Shown here: positions 6,268 through 13,917 of the stretch, piece by piece
Position numbering within the stretch: the first letter of the stretch is position 1
How the letters are laid out: each line of letters opens with the position of its first letter
Source of the DNA: an uncultured Flavobacteriales bacterium
GTDB lineage: Bacteria > Bacteroidota > Bacteroidia > Flavobacteriales > Crocinitomicaceae
Assembly: GCA_946480085.1 (NCBI GenBank)
Contig: CAMLHZ010000026.1
Span: 1 to 24,705, forward strand
Direction: 5' to 3'
Length of the DNA stretch: 24,705 nt
The notes under the pieces: generated by a model
Databases searched by the model: none
What the model saw: the letters and a program-made list of their open reading frames with translations, nothing else
Told to the model about the DNA's origin: nothing
Translations under genes and position numbers: made by a program

Positions 6268-8487
6268 ATGATGAAGGAGAAGTGGGAATATATTCGGAGA
6301 TTTTTTCCACTTGTATTATTAATGCAGCACCTGAAGCATAATCGCTTAGGTCTGCTTTATTGGATTTTACTTCTCGGAATTGTTGTCGACTTCATTGGTA
6401 AAGGTTTCGGTCTTTCCTATTTGTTTTTATCACCAGAATATCACGAACGCGTTTCATTTTACTCTTTTTTTCTACTTGGATTTGCTTTAGGAGGATTTAC
6501 GATGGCTTTTCACAGCTATTCCTATACAAAACTGGCAAGTAGTTTCCCGTTTTTGGCAATGGTGAATAAACCGTTTCTGAAATTCTGTATAAACAATAGT
6601 TTGTTGCCCTTAATGTTTACAACGATCCTGATCATTAAGATCTTTCGTTTTCAATATCTGGAGGAGTTTGCTTCAACAACAGACATCTTTATCTATTTAC
6701 TAGGATTGTTGATTGGCATGGCACTTTTTATCGTTGGTTCCGTGCTTTTCTTCTTCAGGAAAAACAAGAATGTCTATGAATTGAAACACATGTCGGCAAC
6801 GGTTTCCAGTAGACGATTGCGCTGGCTCAAGATTCAAAACGGACGAAACTATAAGTCAAAAACCCAAAACGAAGATCTTTATTTTTATTTCGGTCGAGGG
6901 TTACGTGTGATGCAGTGTCGTTCTACAAAACATTATCAGCCAGCTTTGCTTCAGCGTGTTTTTACTCAAAATCGAATTTCAACTTCAGTGTTCGAGATTA
7001 CAACTGTTTTAACCTTTCTGATGCTTGGTTTTTTAGGTGGTTCAAGATGGCTTGATATTCCAGCTGCCAGTAGTTTGGTGCTTTTGTTGACCATTATCTT
7101 AATGCTGTTTAATGCTTTGTTCAGCTGGTTAAAATGGTATACAGTTCCAATCGTTATCGTATTGCTTTTGACTGTCAATTGGCTATCGGTTAATACAAAG
7201 TGGTTTCATTTTCAGACAGAAGCCATTGGAATGGATTATTCTAGCAATAACGGTTATTCTTTTGATGGAATTGAAAAAGAAATGTCGGATACTGCCAGAA
7301 TAAATCGCGATTTGCAAGATTATATTCAGGTATTGGAGCAATGGAAAAAGAATACAAGTCAGGAGAAACCTTTGCTTGTCATTGTCAATACTTCTGGTGG
7401 TGGTTCGAGAAGCGCAGCCTGGGTGTATTATGTGCTTTCTCAAATGGATGCTGAAACGAACTATGCGTTCACGAAAAACACTGCTTTGGTAACTGGTGCT
7501 TCCGGAGGAATGATTGGTGCGTCTTATTATCGTGCGCTTTACATGAAGCATCTGGACGGGCTTATTAAAAGTACTTGCGATGAAAAGTATTATCAGGAAA
7601 TAAGCGCCGATCTTTTGAATCGAATGATGTTTACGGCTACTACCAATGATATTTTTGTTCGATATAAAACCAGTTATAAAAACGAGGAAGAATATCATTA
7701 TACAAGGGCAATTGCATTTGAAGAAGATTTGAACGAGAACACAGGTTTTGTTTTTGATAAGCCGTTTGGTGAATTAGGAAAGGCTGAAAAAGAAGGGAAA
7801 GTACCAGTGATGTTGTTTACTCCTTCGGTTGTCAATGACGGTCGAAGAATTGTTTTTTCCACAATGGGAACACGCTTTCTAAATAACCATAATGAAGTTG
7901 ATGGTTTGACTTCGATGTACGAAAATATAGATGCACGTGTTCTTTTAGGAGATAAACAAGTGGATAAAGTGAAGTTTTCGTCTGTGCTCCGAATGAATGC
8001 TACTTTTCCGCTGGTACTGCCAATGACAACCTTGCCAACTGATCCCAAAATCAAAATAATGGATGCGGGTACCCGTGATAATTTCGGGACAAAAACCACT
8101 GTTGATTGGCTTATTGCTCTGGAAGATTGGATTGCCAAAGAAACTTCAGGAGTGGTTGTGGTTAAGATTCGCGACACGAAAAAGGTCTTCAATAACGATA
8201 AAACGAGGGATTTTTCCTTCTTCAATAAATTCTATGAACCTTTTGGTAATATGTTCTCCAATTTTCCGAGAACTCAGGATTTCGATCAGGATCAATTGCT
8301 TCGAACTTATGGACGAAAGGCTCCCTTTCCTTTTAAGGTGGTTGCATTTAATCTACGTGAAGAGCGAAATGAACGTATTTCTTTGTCGTGGCATTTAACA
8401 AAAAGGGAACGTAATTGGGTTCGTTCAGCATGGAAGAAACCAGCAAATGCCTTGAGTATGCAGAAATTGATTGAGGCTTTAAAGTGA
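6268..8487 (+). CDS. Patatin-like phospholipase fused to a seven-TM membrane region
   Basis: 739 aa. The first 310 residues hold about seven predicted membrane segments (near 27-44, 63-83, 105-125, 138-163, 242-258, 266-288, 292-308), split 4+3 by a basic soluble loop (about 164-235). The C-terminal part is a patatin-type serine lipase: oxyanion motif S376-GGG-S-R381, nucleophile elbow G-A-S412-G-G, and catalytic Asp D599 in DAGTRDNFG. The usual D-GGGxRG start is S-GGGSRS here and the usual DGG/DGA is DAG, so the active site is recognisable but variant. It is expected to cleave acyl esters of membrane lipids while anchored in the inner membrane. The start could be 6268 or 6271 (two adjacent ATGs). 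Third gene of the 4822-8487 run. Confidence 0.88.
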   Translation: MMKEKWEYIRRFFPLVLLMQHLKHNRLGLLYWILLLGIVVDFIGKGFGLSYLFLSPEYHERVSFYSFFLLGFALGGFTMAFHSYSYTKLASSFPFLAMVNKPFLKFCINNSLLPLMFTTILIIKIFRFQYLEEFASTTDIFIYLLGLLIGMALFIVGSVLFFFRKNKNVYELKHMSATVSSRRLRWLKIQNGRNYKSKTQNEDLYFYFGRGLRVMQCRSTKHYQPALLQRVFTQNRISTSVFEITTVLTFLMLGFLGGSRWLDIPAASSLVLLLTIILMLFNALFSWLKWYTVPIVIVLLLTVNWLSVNTKWFHFQTEAIGMDYSSNNGYSFDGIEKEMSDTARINRDLQDYIQVLEQWKKNTSQEKPLLVIVNTSGGGSRSAAWVYYVLSQMDAETNYAFTKNTALVTGASGGMIGASYYRALYMKHLDGLIKSTCDEKYYQEISADLLNRMMFTATTNDIFVRYKTSYKNEEEYHYTRAIAFEEDLNENTGFVFDKPFGELGKAEKEGKVPVMLFTPSVVNDGRRIVFSTMGTRFLNNHNEVDGLTSMYENIDARVLLGDKQVDKVKFSSVLRMNATFPLVLPMTTLPTDPKIKIMDAGTRDNFGTKTTVDWLIALEDWIAKETSGVVVVKIRDTKKVFNNDKTRDFSFFNKFYEPFGNMFSNFPRTQDFDQDQLLRTYGRKAPFPFKVVAFNLREERNERISLSWHLTKRERNWVRSAWKKPANALSMQKLIEALK

Positions 8488-8586
8488 TTTGCCGGGTAGA
8501 ATTACTGCCTGTCTGTCTATAAATGCAGATTCGACCTTACAATTTATTGCTATCGGGTTTTTCGTCAATTTTCTTAAATTCGAAAT

Positions 8587-9597
8587 ATGAATGAAGTAGC
8601 GCAATTATATTCTTACAATGGTGACGTGGTAAATCTTGAAAAAGGTGATGCTGCGCATTTCGTTGACCGTTTCAAGCCTTTGCAAGATTTGAATTACACC
8701 ATGTGGTTGAATATTCATTCCCTTGAAGACAAAGATTCGATTCATAAGATTTGTAATGATTTAGGAATTGATACGTTGATTCAGGAGGCGATTTTCTGCG
8801 GAACAAAACGCCCGAGATTGGAGGAGTATCCTGATTTTGTTTTCTTTTCCATTGAATCTGCCTTGCCAACAACTGCTGAAAAGTTCGAATTGGTAAAAGA
8901 GCGTTTGAGCTTCATTGTGGGAGATAATTACCTGGTTTCGTTTCAAAATGGACATTCTGGTCACTTCCCGAATGTGCGTGATAGAATTGAAAACAAGCGT
9001 GGTAAAATACGTTTTAAAGGCCCTGATTTCTTACTGTACCGTTTGATGGAAGCAATCAATGATAACTACATCGAAGTTGTTGAGGAAATTTCTGAAGCGA
9101 CGGTCAGACTTGATAAATTGGTATTTAAACATGCGACTTCCGAAATGCTGAGAAAGGTAGAGTGGGAGAAACGTAAATTGATTGATTTGCGGAAAACGGT
9201 CCAACCTATGCGAGATGTTTTACTTCAGATCGAGCGGGTTGAGAACAAGTTGATCATTGAAGAAAATTGCCAGTACTTCATGGAGTTGAAAGATACTTGT
9301 TCTACACTTTTGGAGGAAATTGATGCCCAAAAACAGATGTTGGATGGTATTGCCAACTTATATTATGCTGTTCAGGGGCAAAAAATGAACGAGATCATGA
9401 AGGTATTGACGGTGATCAGTGCCATCTTTATTCCGCTAACATTCATTGTTGGAGTTTATGGAATGAACTTCGAAAATATGCCTGAGTTGAAGTGGGAGTA
9501 TGGTTATTTCTATGCAATTGGGGCGATGACTTTGTTAACGATTATTCTTGTTTTCGTTTTCTGGAAACGTGGTTGGCTAAGGAGAAATGATAAATGA
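8587..9597 (+). CDS. corA: CorA-family magnesium/cobalt transporter
   Basis: 336 aa. CorA forms a homopentameric Mg2+ (also Co2+, Ni2+) channel in the inner membrane. Present are a large acidic/helical cytoplasmic N-terminal domain (about 1-270), the long stalk helix, two C-terminal membrane segments (about 275-295 and 308-328) and the diagnostic Y-G-M-N signature (G292-M293-N294) at the pore entrance. The C-terminus is basic (KRGWLRRNDK), as expected for the cytosolic tail. Its stop (9595-9597) lies one base before the next gene, so the downstream secreted protein is likely co-transcribed. A TAAATTCG octamer (8575-8582, one base off the -7 consensus) is just upstream but very close to the ATG. 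Confidence 0.95.
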   Translation: MNEVAQLYSYNGDVVNLEKGDAAHFVDRFKPLQDLNYTMWLNIHSLEDKDSIHKICNDLGIDTLIQEAIFCGTKRPRLEEYPDFVFFSIESALPTTAEKFELVKERLSFIVGDNYLVSFQNGHSGHFPNVRDRIENKRGKIRFKGPDFLLYRLMEAINDNYIEVVEEISEATVRLDKLVFKHATSEMLRKVEWEKRKLIDLRKTVQPMRDVLLQIERVENKLIIEENCQYFMELKDTCSTLLEEIDAQKQMLDGIANLYYAVQGQKMNEIMKVLTVISAIFIPLTFIVGVYGMNFENMPELKWEYGYFYAIGAMTLLTIILVFVFWKRGWLRRNDK

Positions 9598-9598
9598 C

Positions 9599-10327
9599 AT
9601 GAAGATTCTACTGTTCTCTTTATTTGTATTTGGAGTCTCGTTTTCAAAAGCGCAATCGTTATCTGGAACTTATCAAGGAAGTTGGGCAATGACATGGTTT
9701 TACTATGATTTTATGCCTGATAAAACAGTTGTTTGTACGGTTACAGGGCATTACAAAACGGGTGTAGATGAAGGTAGTTATCGTGTTTCTGGTGATACTA
9801 TTTATGTTCATTTTGTAAAAAGTGATGGCAAACCATATAACGAGGACAAAGTTTTTTTGATTGATGGTGATTCCTGTGTTATTGATCTTCAAACGCGTTA
9901 TGATTATTGCAAAACCGGACCATTATTTTCTTCCCGTGAACGATTGATCAAGTATCCACAAGTTCAAGGAGTGAATGATTCAATCAAGGAGTACGATTTG
10001 AAATGTGTAATGGAAATATTACTTAAAATGGAAGAACTGACGAAGTACTATCATTTTGATAAGGTGCCTGATCGTCAGTTTTTTGTTGAATCCTATTATG
10101 CTGTCAATACCTCCTTTCCCTTAGATGTTGAAGTTCAGGGTAAAACTGCTCGAATTACAAACGATACAAAAGGAGGTTTTTTGATTCAGTTCACAGATAT
10201 AAATCAAAATCCGGAGAACATTAAAATCGATTTTCGATTGAATGAAGAGGGGGTGTATGGCTGGGTGATCTTTAAGAAAATTGATGGTGTTTGGATTAAA
10301 AAATACACTTCCATAAAAGAGGAATAG
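9599..10327 (+). CDS. Secreted protein of unknown function, corA-linked
   Basis: 242 aa. The N-terminus M-K-I-L-L-F-S-L-F-V-F-G-V-S-F-S-K-A-Q is a clear Sec signal with cleavage before Q, typical of this phylum. I chose the ATG at 9599, which gives a normal signal; an in-frame ATG at 9587 would overlap corA and add M-I-N-D. The mature part begins with a small beta-rich region (GTYQGSW...) that reads like a lipocalin-like or META-type beta domain. A charged helical middle (about residues 125-155) and a second alpha/beta part ending in GVWIKKYTSIKEE follow; this could be an NTF2-like fold, but I cannot assign it. No catalytic motif seen. Followed after 5 bases by the TPR-like gene. Confidence 0.75.
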   Translation: MKILLFSLFVFGVSFSKAQSLSGTYQGSWAMTWFYYDFMPDKTVVCTVTGHYKTGVDEGSYRVSGDTIYVHFVKSDGKPYNEDKVFLIDGDSCVIDLQTRYDYCKTGPLFSSRERLIKYPQVQGVNDSIKEYDLKCVMEILLKMEELTKYYHFDKVPDRQFFVESYYAVNTSFPLDVEVQGKTARITNDTKGGFLIQFTDINQNPENIKIDFRLNEEGVYGWVIFKKIDGVWIKKYTSIKEE

Positions 10328-10332
10328 CAATT

Positions 10333-10755
10333 GTGAATTTTGACCCAAATAATAAAATAGTTCAACTCTGTGCGAAAGGAATGGAGTTGGTTGATGACGA
10401 AGCAAAAGCTGTTTTTACTCAGGCTTGGAATGAGTCAAGTAATGATTTTGAAAAGTTTGTTGCAGCACATTATTTAGCGCGACATCAAAATAGCGTAGAA
10501 GATAAATTGAAGTGGGATGAAATTGCGTTGAATCATGCGCTCAAAAGTAATGATGAGGTTTCTGGTGCGCTGCCGTCACTTTATTTGAATATTGCGAAAT
10601 GTTATGAGGATTTGAAGAATTCTTCACTTGCCTTAGAGAACTATCAAACTGGTTTATCGTTTACTGATGAATTGTCGGATGATGGTTATGGAAACCTGAT
10701 TAGAAATGGACTTCTGAATGGTCTGAAAAGAATAACCCAAAATATGGAATCATGA
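10333..10755 (+). CDS. Small TPR-like protein (family often mislabelled 'rRNA adenine methyltransferase')
   Basis: 140 aa, starting with GTG at 10333. The N-terminus N-F-D-P-N-N-K-I-V-Q-L-C-A-K-G-M fits the start of a small widespread family, which supports GTG as the true start. Visible motifs are FVAAHYLARHQ and SLYLNIAKCYEDL followed by LALENYQTGLSF, a TPR-like helical pair. Databases often call members 'rRNA adenine methyltransferase', but no SAM-binding motif is present; I regard that name as unsupported. Cytoplasmic, all-alpha, probably a protein-interaction module. It sits between two secreted-protein genes, with 5 bases before it and an ATGA overlap after it, so it is translationally coupled. 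Confidence 0.85.
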   Translation: MNFDPNNKIVQLCAKGMELVDDEAKAVFTQAWNESSNDFEKFVAAHYLARHQNSVEDKLKWDEIALNHALKSNDEVSGALPSLYLNIAKCYEDLKNSSLALENYQTGLSFTDELSDDGYGNLIRNGLLNGLKRITQNMES

Positions 10756-11804
10756 TAAAGTCTATTGTTGCGTTTTTGATGTTGTTTTCCGTGTGTCTTG
10801 TTTTTGGACAAACTACACCTTTAAAATATAAAGGAGGAACCTATTCTTTTGGTGAAGCGTATGTAGATGATGTTTTTGGAAGCATCAGAATTCGTCCGAT
10901 CAATGCTGAAAAAGCGCTTTTCTCTATAACTGTAGAACAGGGAGCTCCTTCTTACAATAGGGGAAGCATAAACGGTGTGATGAAGATAAATGGAATGGTT
11001 GGCGTGTACGAAAAGAAAGACAACGATATCACTGATTTTAAACTTCAGTTTGTTTTTAAAACAGACCAATTGACAGTTTCCACGCTGGATGGACGAAATG
11101 GATATGGCTACAGTTTTGGTTTCGATGGAATGCATCCGAATAATGTTTATAAGCTTACAAATACATATATTCCTCAACAGTATGTTACTAACGAAGGAGA
11201 AGTACTTCCGTTCATTGAAGCTTACGTTTCTATGATTGATCCTGACTATTATTACACGCCTAAAGGCAATGCGCTGTGGAATTCGGGGCGGGTTAAAAGT
11301 GGGGAGATTGTTGCAGAAAATCAGATCTGGTATAAGAATGATTCGTTGAATCAAGTGACTGTGGCAACTAGGGATGACGGTATCGAGAGATGGATGCATT
11401 TTTACAAAGATCAAATTCCGGATAGCCTGATAAATAATATGATACTGCTTCTTGAAAACGGAGATACAGCAACATTGGCTCAGAAAAGGAAGGATGTTGC
11501 TGGATTTGTGAATCAGGCTGTGGATGTAGAAAATTCATCTGCTGAGTTTTTTGAAAGTGTTCAGGGTGTAAAACTTGGAGATCCGAAGTCTAAAGCTATA
11601 ACAATGTATGGGATACCAGATGAGGTGGTCAATGCAGAGGGATATGAGCGTTTGGATTGGTACTTCGTTGGTGTGGAGTTTTTTTATCCGCAACTTGATG
11701 CCTCAGACACAAAATTAGTAAGTGATTGTACTGATTTTAGTGTGATACAGTATTACAAAGGGGGAAAGCTGGTTGCACAAATGACTGAGGAAACAAACCT
11801 TTAA
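10752..11804 (+). CDS. Secreted protein of unknown function
   Basis: 350 aa. The signal peptide (about 1-19, ending L-V-F-G before Q) is followed by a beta-rich mature protein with many aromatic residues and GYGYSFGFDG near residue 115. A helical stretch about 215-260 (NNMILLLENGDTATLAQKR region) separates the first part from a C-terminal segment (about 268-350). That segment, SVQGVKLGDPKSKAITMYGIPDE, resembles the LGxS/LGDSxxxVxxxxGxP element of many secreted or lipoprotein folds that assess a ligand (BLIP/SmpA-like), here with D-P-K. It has no catalytic motif I recognise. Its ATG overlaps the previous stop (ATGA at 10752-10755). Likely last gene of the corA cluster. Confidence 0.72.
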   Translation: MIKSIVAFLMLFSVCLVFGQTTPLKYKGGTYSFGEAYVDDVFGSIRIRPINAEKALFSITVEQGAPSYNRGSINGVMKINGMVGVYEKKDNDITDFKLQFVFKTDQLTVSTLDGRNGYGYSFGFDGMHPNNVYKLTNTYIPQQYVTNEGEVLPFIEAYVSMIDPDYYYTPKGNALWNSGRVKSGEIVAENQIWYKNDSLNQVTVATRDDGIERWMHFYKDQIPDSLINNMILLLENGDTATLAQKRKDVAGFVNQAVDVENSSAEFFESVQGVKLGDPKSKAITMYGIPDEVVNAEGYERLDWYFVGVEFFYPQLDASDTKLVSDCTDFSVIQYYKGGKLVAQMTEETNL

Positions 11805-11902
11805 GCATTTGATTTCAAGTGTTTTGACTCGAGGTTGAACAGGTGAATTTGGCCAGTTAGGGCAATGAGGCTTATTCCTCATGTATCGCTTATTACGGAA
11901 TT

Positions 11903-11925
11903 CGGAAAATCCCGAACGGATTTCG
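11903..11925 (+). other. Small hairpin in the gap before parE
   Basis: Imperfect stem CGGAAAATCC (11903-11912) with GGATTTCG (11918-11925), two bulged bases and a 5-nt loop; a nearby ATGAGG...CCTCAT stem is also present (about 11866-11883). No U-tract follows, so it is at best a weak terminator for the secreted-protein gene or a structured leader element. Confidence 0.25.
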
Positions 11926-11968
11926 AGGTGTAATTAACAATCATTCGGTTCATAACTCGCTCAAACTC

Positions 11969-12002
11969 TTGGTAAATTCTCTCTTTTCAGTAGTTAAATT
12001 TG
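11969..12002 (+). promoter_or_regulatory. Candidate promoter of parE-parC
   Basis: TTG (11969-11971) and TAAATTTG (11995-12002, exact TAnnTTTG) are separated by 23 bases, within the range for the Bacteroidota primary sigma factor. The parE ATG is 21 bases past the -7 box. Confidence 0.5.
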
Positions 12003-12023
12003 TAAGTCAAGCAAACAATAACT

Positions 12024-13916
12024 ATGAGCGAACATCAATATACCGAAGACAACATACGTTCCCTCGACTGGAAAGAGCATATCCGCTTGCGTCCGGGGAT
12101 GTATATTGGGAAATTGGGCGACGGCTCTGCTGCCGATGATGGTATTTATATTCTTGTGAAAGAAATTGTCGATAATTCCATCGATGAATTCGTAATGGGG
12201 AATGGGAAGAAAATCGATGTGAAAGTAAAAGATGGAAAAGTGACGGTACGAGATTACGGTCGCGGAATTCCTCTTGGAAAAGTAATCGATTGTGTTTCTC
12301 AAATCAATACCGGTGGTAAATACGATTCTAAAGCATTTAAGAAATCTGTAGGATTGAATGGGGTAGGAACCAAGGCGGTAAATGCCTTGAGCGATCACTT
12401 CATGGTTTATTCTGTTCGTGATGGACAAAAGAAACAAGCTTCGTTTTGTCGTGGTGAATTGGTGGAAGATTCTCCAATTGAAAAGACAACTGAAGTGAAC
12501 GGAACTTATTTCGAGTTTACACCTGACGATACGATCTTTAAGAAGTACGGTTTCCGTACACCTTACCTGGTGAAAATGTTCTGGAACTATTGTTACCTGA
12601 ATCGTGGCTTGGCGATTTACTTCAATGGTGAGAAATACCAGTCGAAAGACGGTTTGAAGGATTTGTTGGAAGACAATATGGATGGTGATCCGTTGTACCC
12701 GATTATTCACCTGGAAGACGAAGATATCGAAGTAGCTTTCACGCATGGGAAAACGTATGGTGAAGATTACTATTCTTTCGTGAACGGACAACATACCACA
12801 CAAGGTGGTACGCATCAAAGTGCATTTAGAGAATCCATCGCGAAAGTCATTCGTGATTTCTACAAAAAAGATTACGATGCTTCAGATATTCGTCAGTCGA
12901 TTGTGGCTGCTGTTGCTGTTAAGGTAATTGAGCCGGTTTTCGAATCACAGACAAAAACAAAATTAGGGTCGTTAGAAATTGAGCCCGAAGGAAAGTCCAT
13001 GCGTTCGTTTGTAAACGACTTTTTGAAAGATAAACTCGATAACTATTTGCACCGCCATCCTGAAGTTGCAGATACGTTAGAGAAGAAGATTAAGCAAAGT
13101 GAGCGCGAACGTAAAGAGCTTTCCGGAATTCGTAAACTGGCGCGTGATAGAGCTAAGAAATCAAGTTTACACAATAAAAAACTTCGCGATTGTAGAGTTC
13201 ACCTGACAGATTTAAAGGACGAGAAACGTGAGTTGACTACGTTGTTCATTACTGAGGGAGATTCAGCGAGTGGATCGATCACGAAATCAAGGGACGTAAA
13301 CACGCAAGCTGTTTTCTCGTTGCGTGGTAAGCCGTTAAACTGTTATGGTTTAACCAAGAAGATTGTTTACGAAAACGAAGAATTCAACCTTGTTCAGGCT
13401 GCTTTAGATATTGAGGAAGATATGGACAATCTGCGATACAACAATATTGTGATCGCAACCGATGCCGATGTCGATGGAATGCACATTCGTTTGTTGTTAT
13501 TGACGTTCTTCCTGCAATTCTTCCCTGATCTGGTGAAGCGAAACCACGTTTACGTATTGCAAACCCCGCTTTTCCGTGTTCGAAATAAGAAGAAAACTAT
13601 TTATTGTTATTCCGAAGAGGAGCGTAGAAATGCAATTGCCGAACTAGGAAAGAATCCGGAGATTACGCGATTTAAAGGTTTGGGTGAGATATCGCCTGAT
13701 GAGTTTAAGCATTTTATTGGTGACGATATTCGTTTGGAACCGGTAATTCTTAGTAAAGAGGCTTCTATTGATTCCATTCTTTCTTACTTCATGGGGAAAA
13801 ACACCCCGGAACGTCAAGATTTCATTATTGATAATCTTAGAGTGGAAAAAGATGCAGAGCAGGATGATAGTTCTTCGGAAGAAGACGATGTAGAACCAAT
13901 TGAAAAGGCTTCTTAG
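12024..13916 (+). CDS. parE: DNA topoisomerase IV subunit B (ParE)
   Basis: 630 aa. It is the ATPase subunit of the type IIA topoisomerase that decatenates daughter chromosomes with ParC. GHKL ATPase domain: RLRPGMYIG (about 21-29), N51 in [18 protein letters not shown] (77-83) and [13 protein letters not shown] (110-122). The TOPRIM domain shows E411-GDSA and [23 protein letters not shown] follows. The pairing with an adjacent parC and the family form fit ParE better than GyrB, although the two are paralogous and I rely on the ParC-like partner for the choice. The tail is acidic ([13 protein letters not shown]). Only one base separates its stop from the parC ATG. Confidence 0.92.
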   Translation: MSEHQYTEDNIRSLDWKEHIRLRPGMYIGKLGDGSAADDGIYILVKEIVDNSIDEFVMGNGKKIDVKVKDGKVTVRDYGRGIPLGKVIDCVSQINTGGKYDSKAFKKSVGLNGVGTKAVNALSDHFMVYSVRDGQKKQASFCRGELVEDSPIEKTTEVNGTYFEFTPDDTIFKKYGFRTPYLVKMFWNYCYLNRGLAIYFNGEKYQSKDGLKDLLEDNMDGDPLYPIIHLEDEDIEVAFTHGKTYGEDYYSFVNGQHTTQGGTHQSAFRESIAKVIRDFYKKDYDASDIRQSIVAAVAVKVIEPVFESQTKTKLGSLEIEPEGKSMRSFVNDFLKDKLDNYLHRHPEVADTLEKKIKQSERERKELSGIRKLARDRAKKSSLHNKKLRDCRVHLTDLKDEKRELTTLFITEGDSASGSITKSRDVNTQAVFSLRGKPLNCYGLTKKIVYENEEFNLVQAALDIEEDMDNLRYNNIVIATDADVDGMHIRLLLLTFFLQFFPDLVKRNHVYVLQTPLFRVRNKKKTIYCYSEEERRNAIAELGKNPEITRFKGLGEISPDEFKHFIGDDIRLEPVILSKEASIDSILSYFMGKNTPERQDFIIDNLRVEKDAEQDDSSSEEDDVEPIEKAS

Positions 13917-13917
13917 T

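Noticed and set aside
7183..8225. Minus-strand open frames (171 and 175 codons) opposite the patatin gene
   Set aside because: The plus strand carries clear catalytic motifs in this stretch; the antisense products are basic, low-complexity and unlike known proteins.
9587..9598. ATG at 9587 as start of the corA-linked secreted protein
   Set aside because: It overlaps corA and puts M-I-N-D before a signal peptide that begins properly at ATG 9599.
11994..12818. Long minus-strand open frame (274 codons) opposite parE
   Set aside because: It lies antisense to well-conserved ParE motifs and its product has no recognisable family features; it is a shadow frame.
13900..13917. TTG start for parC overlapping the end of parE
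   Set aside because: The ATG at 13918 directly follows the parE stop and gives the natural acidic N-terminus; the TTG adds six residues encoded inside parE.
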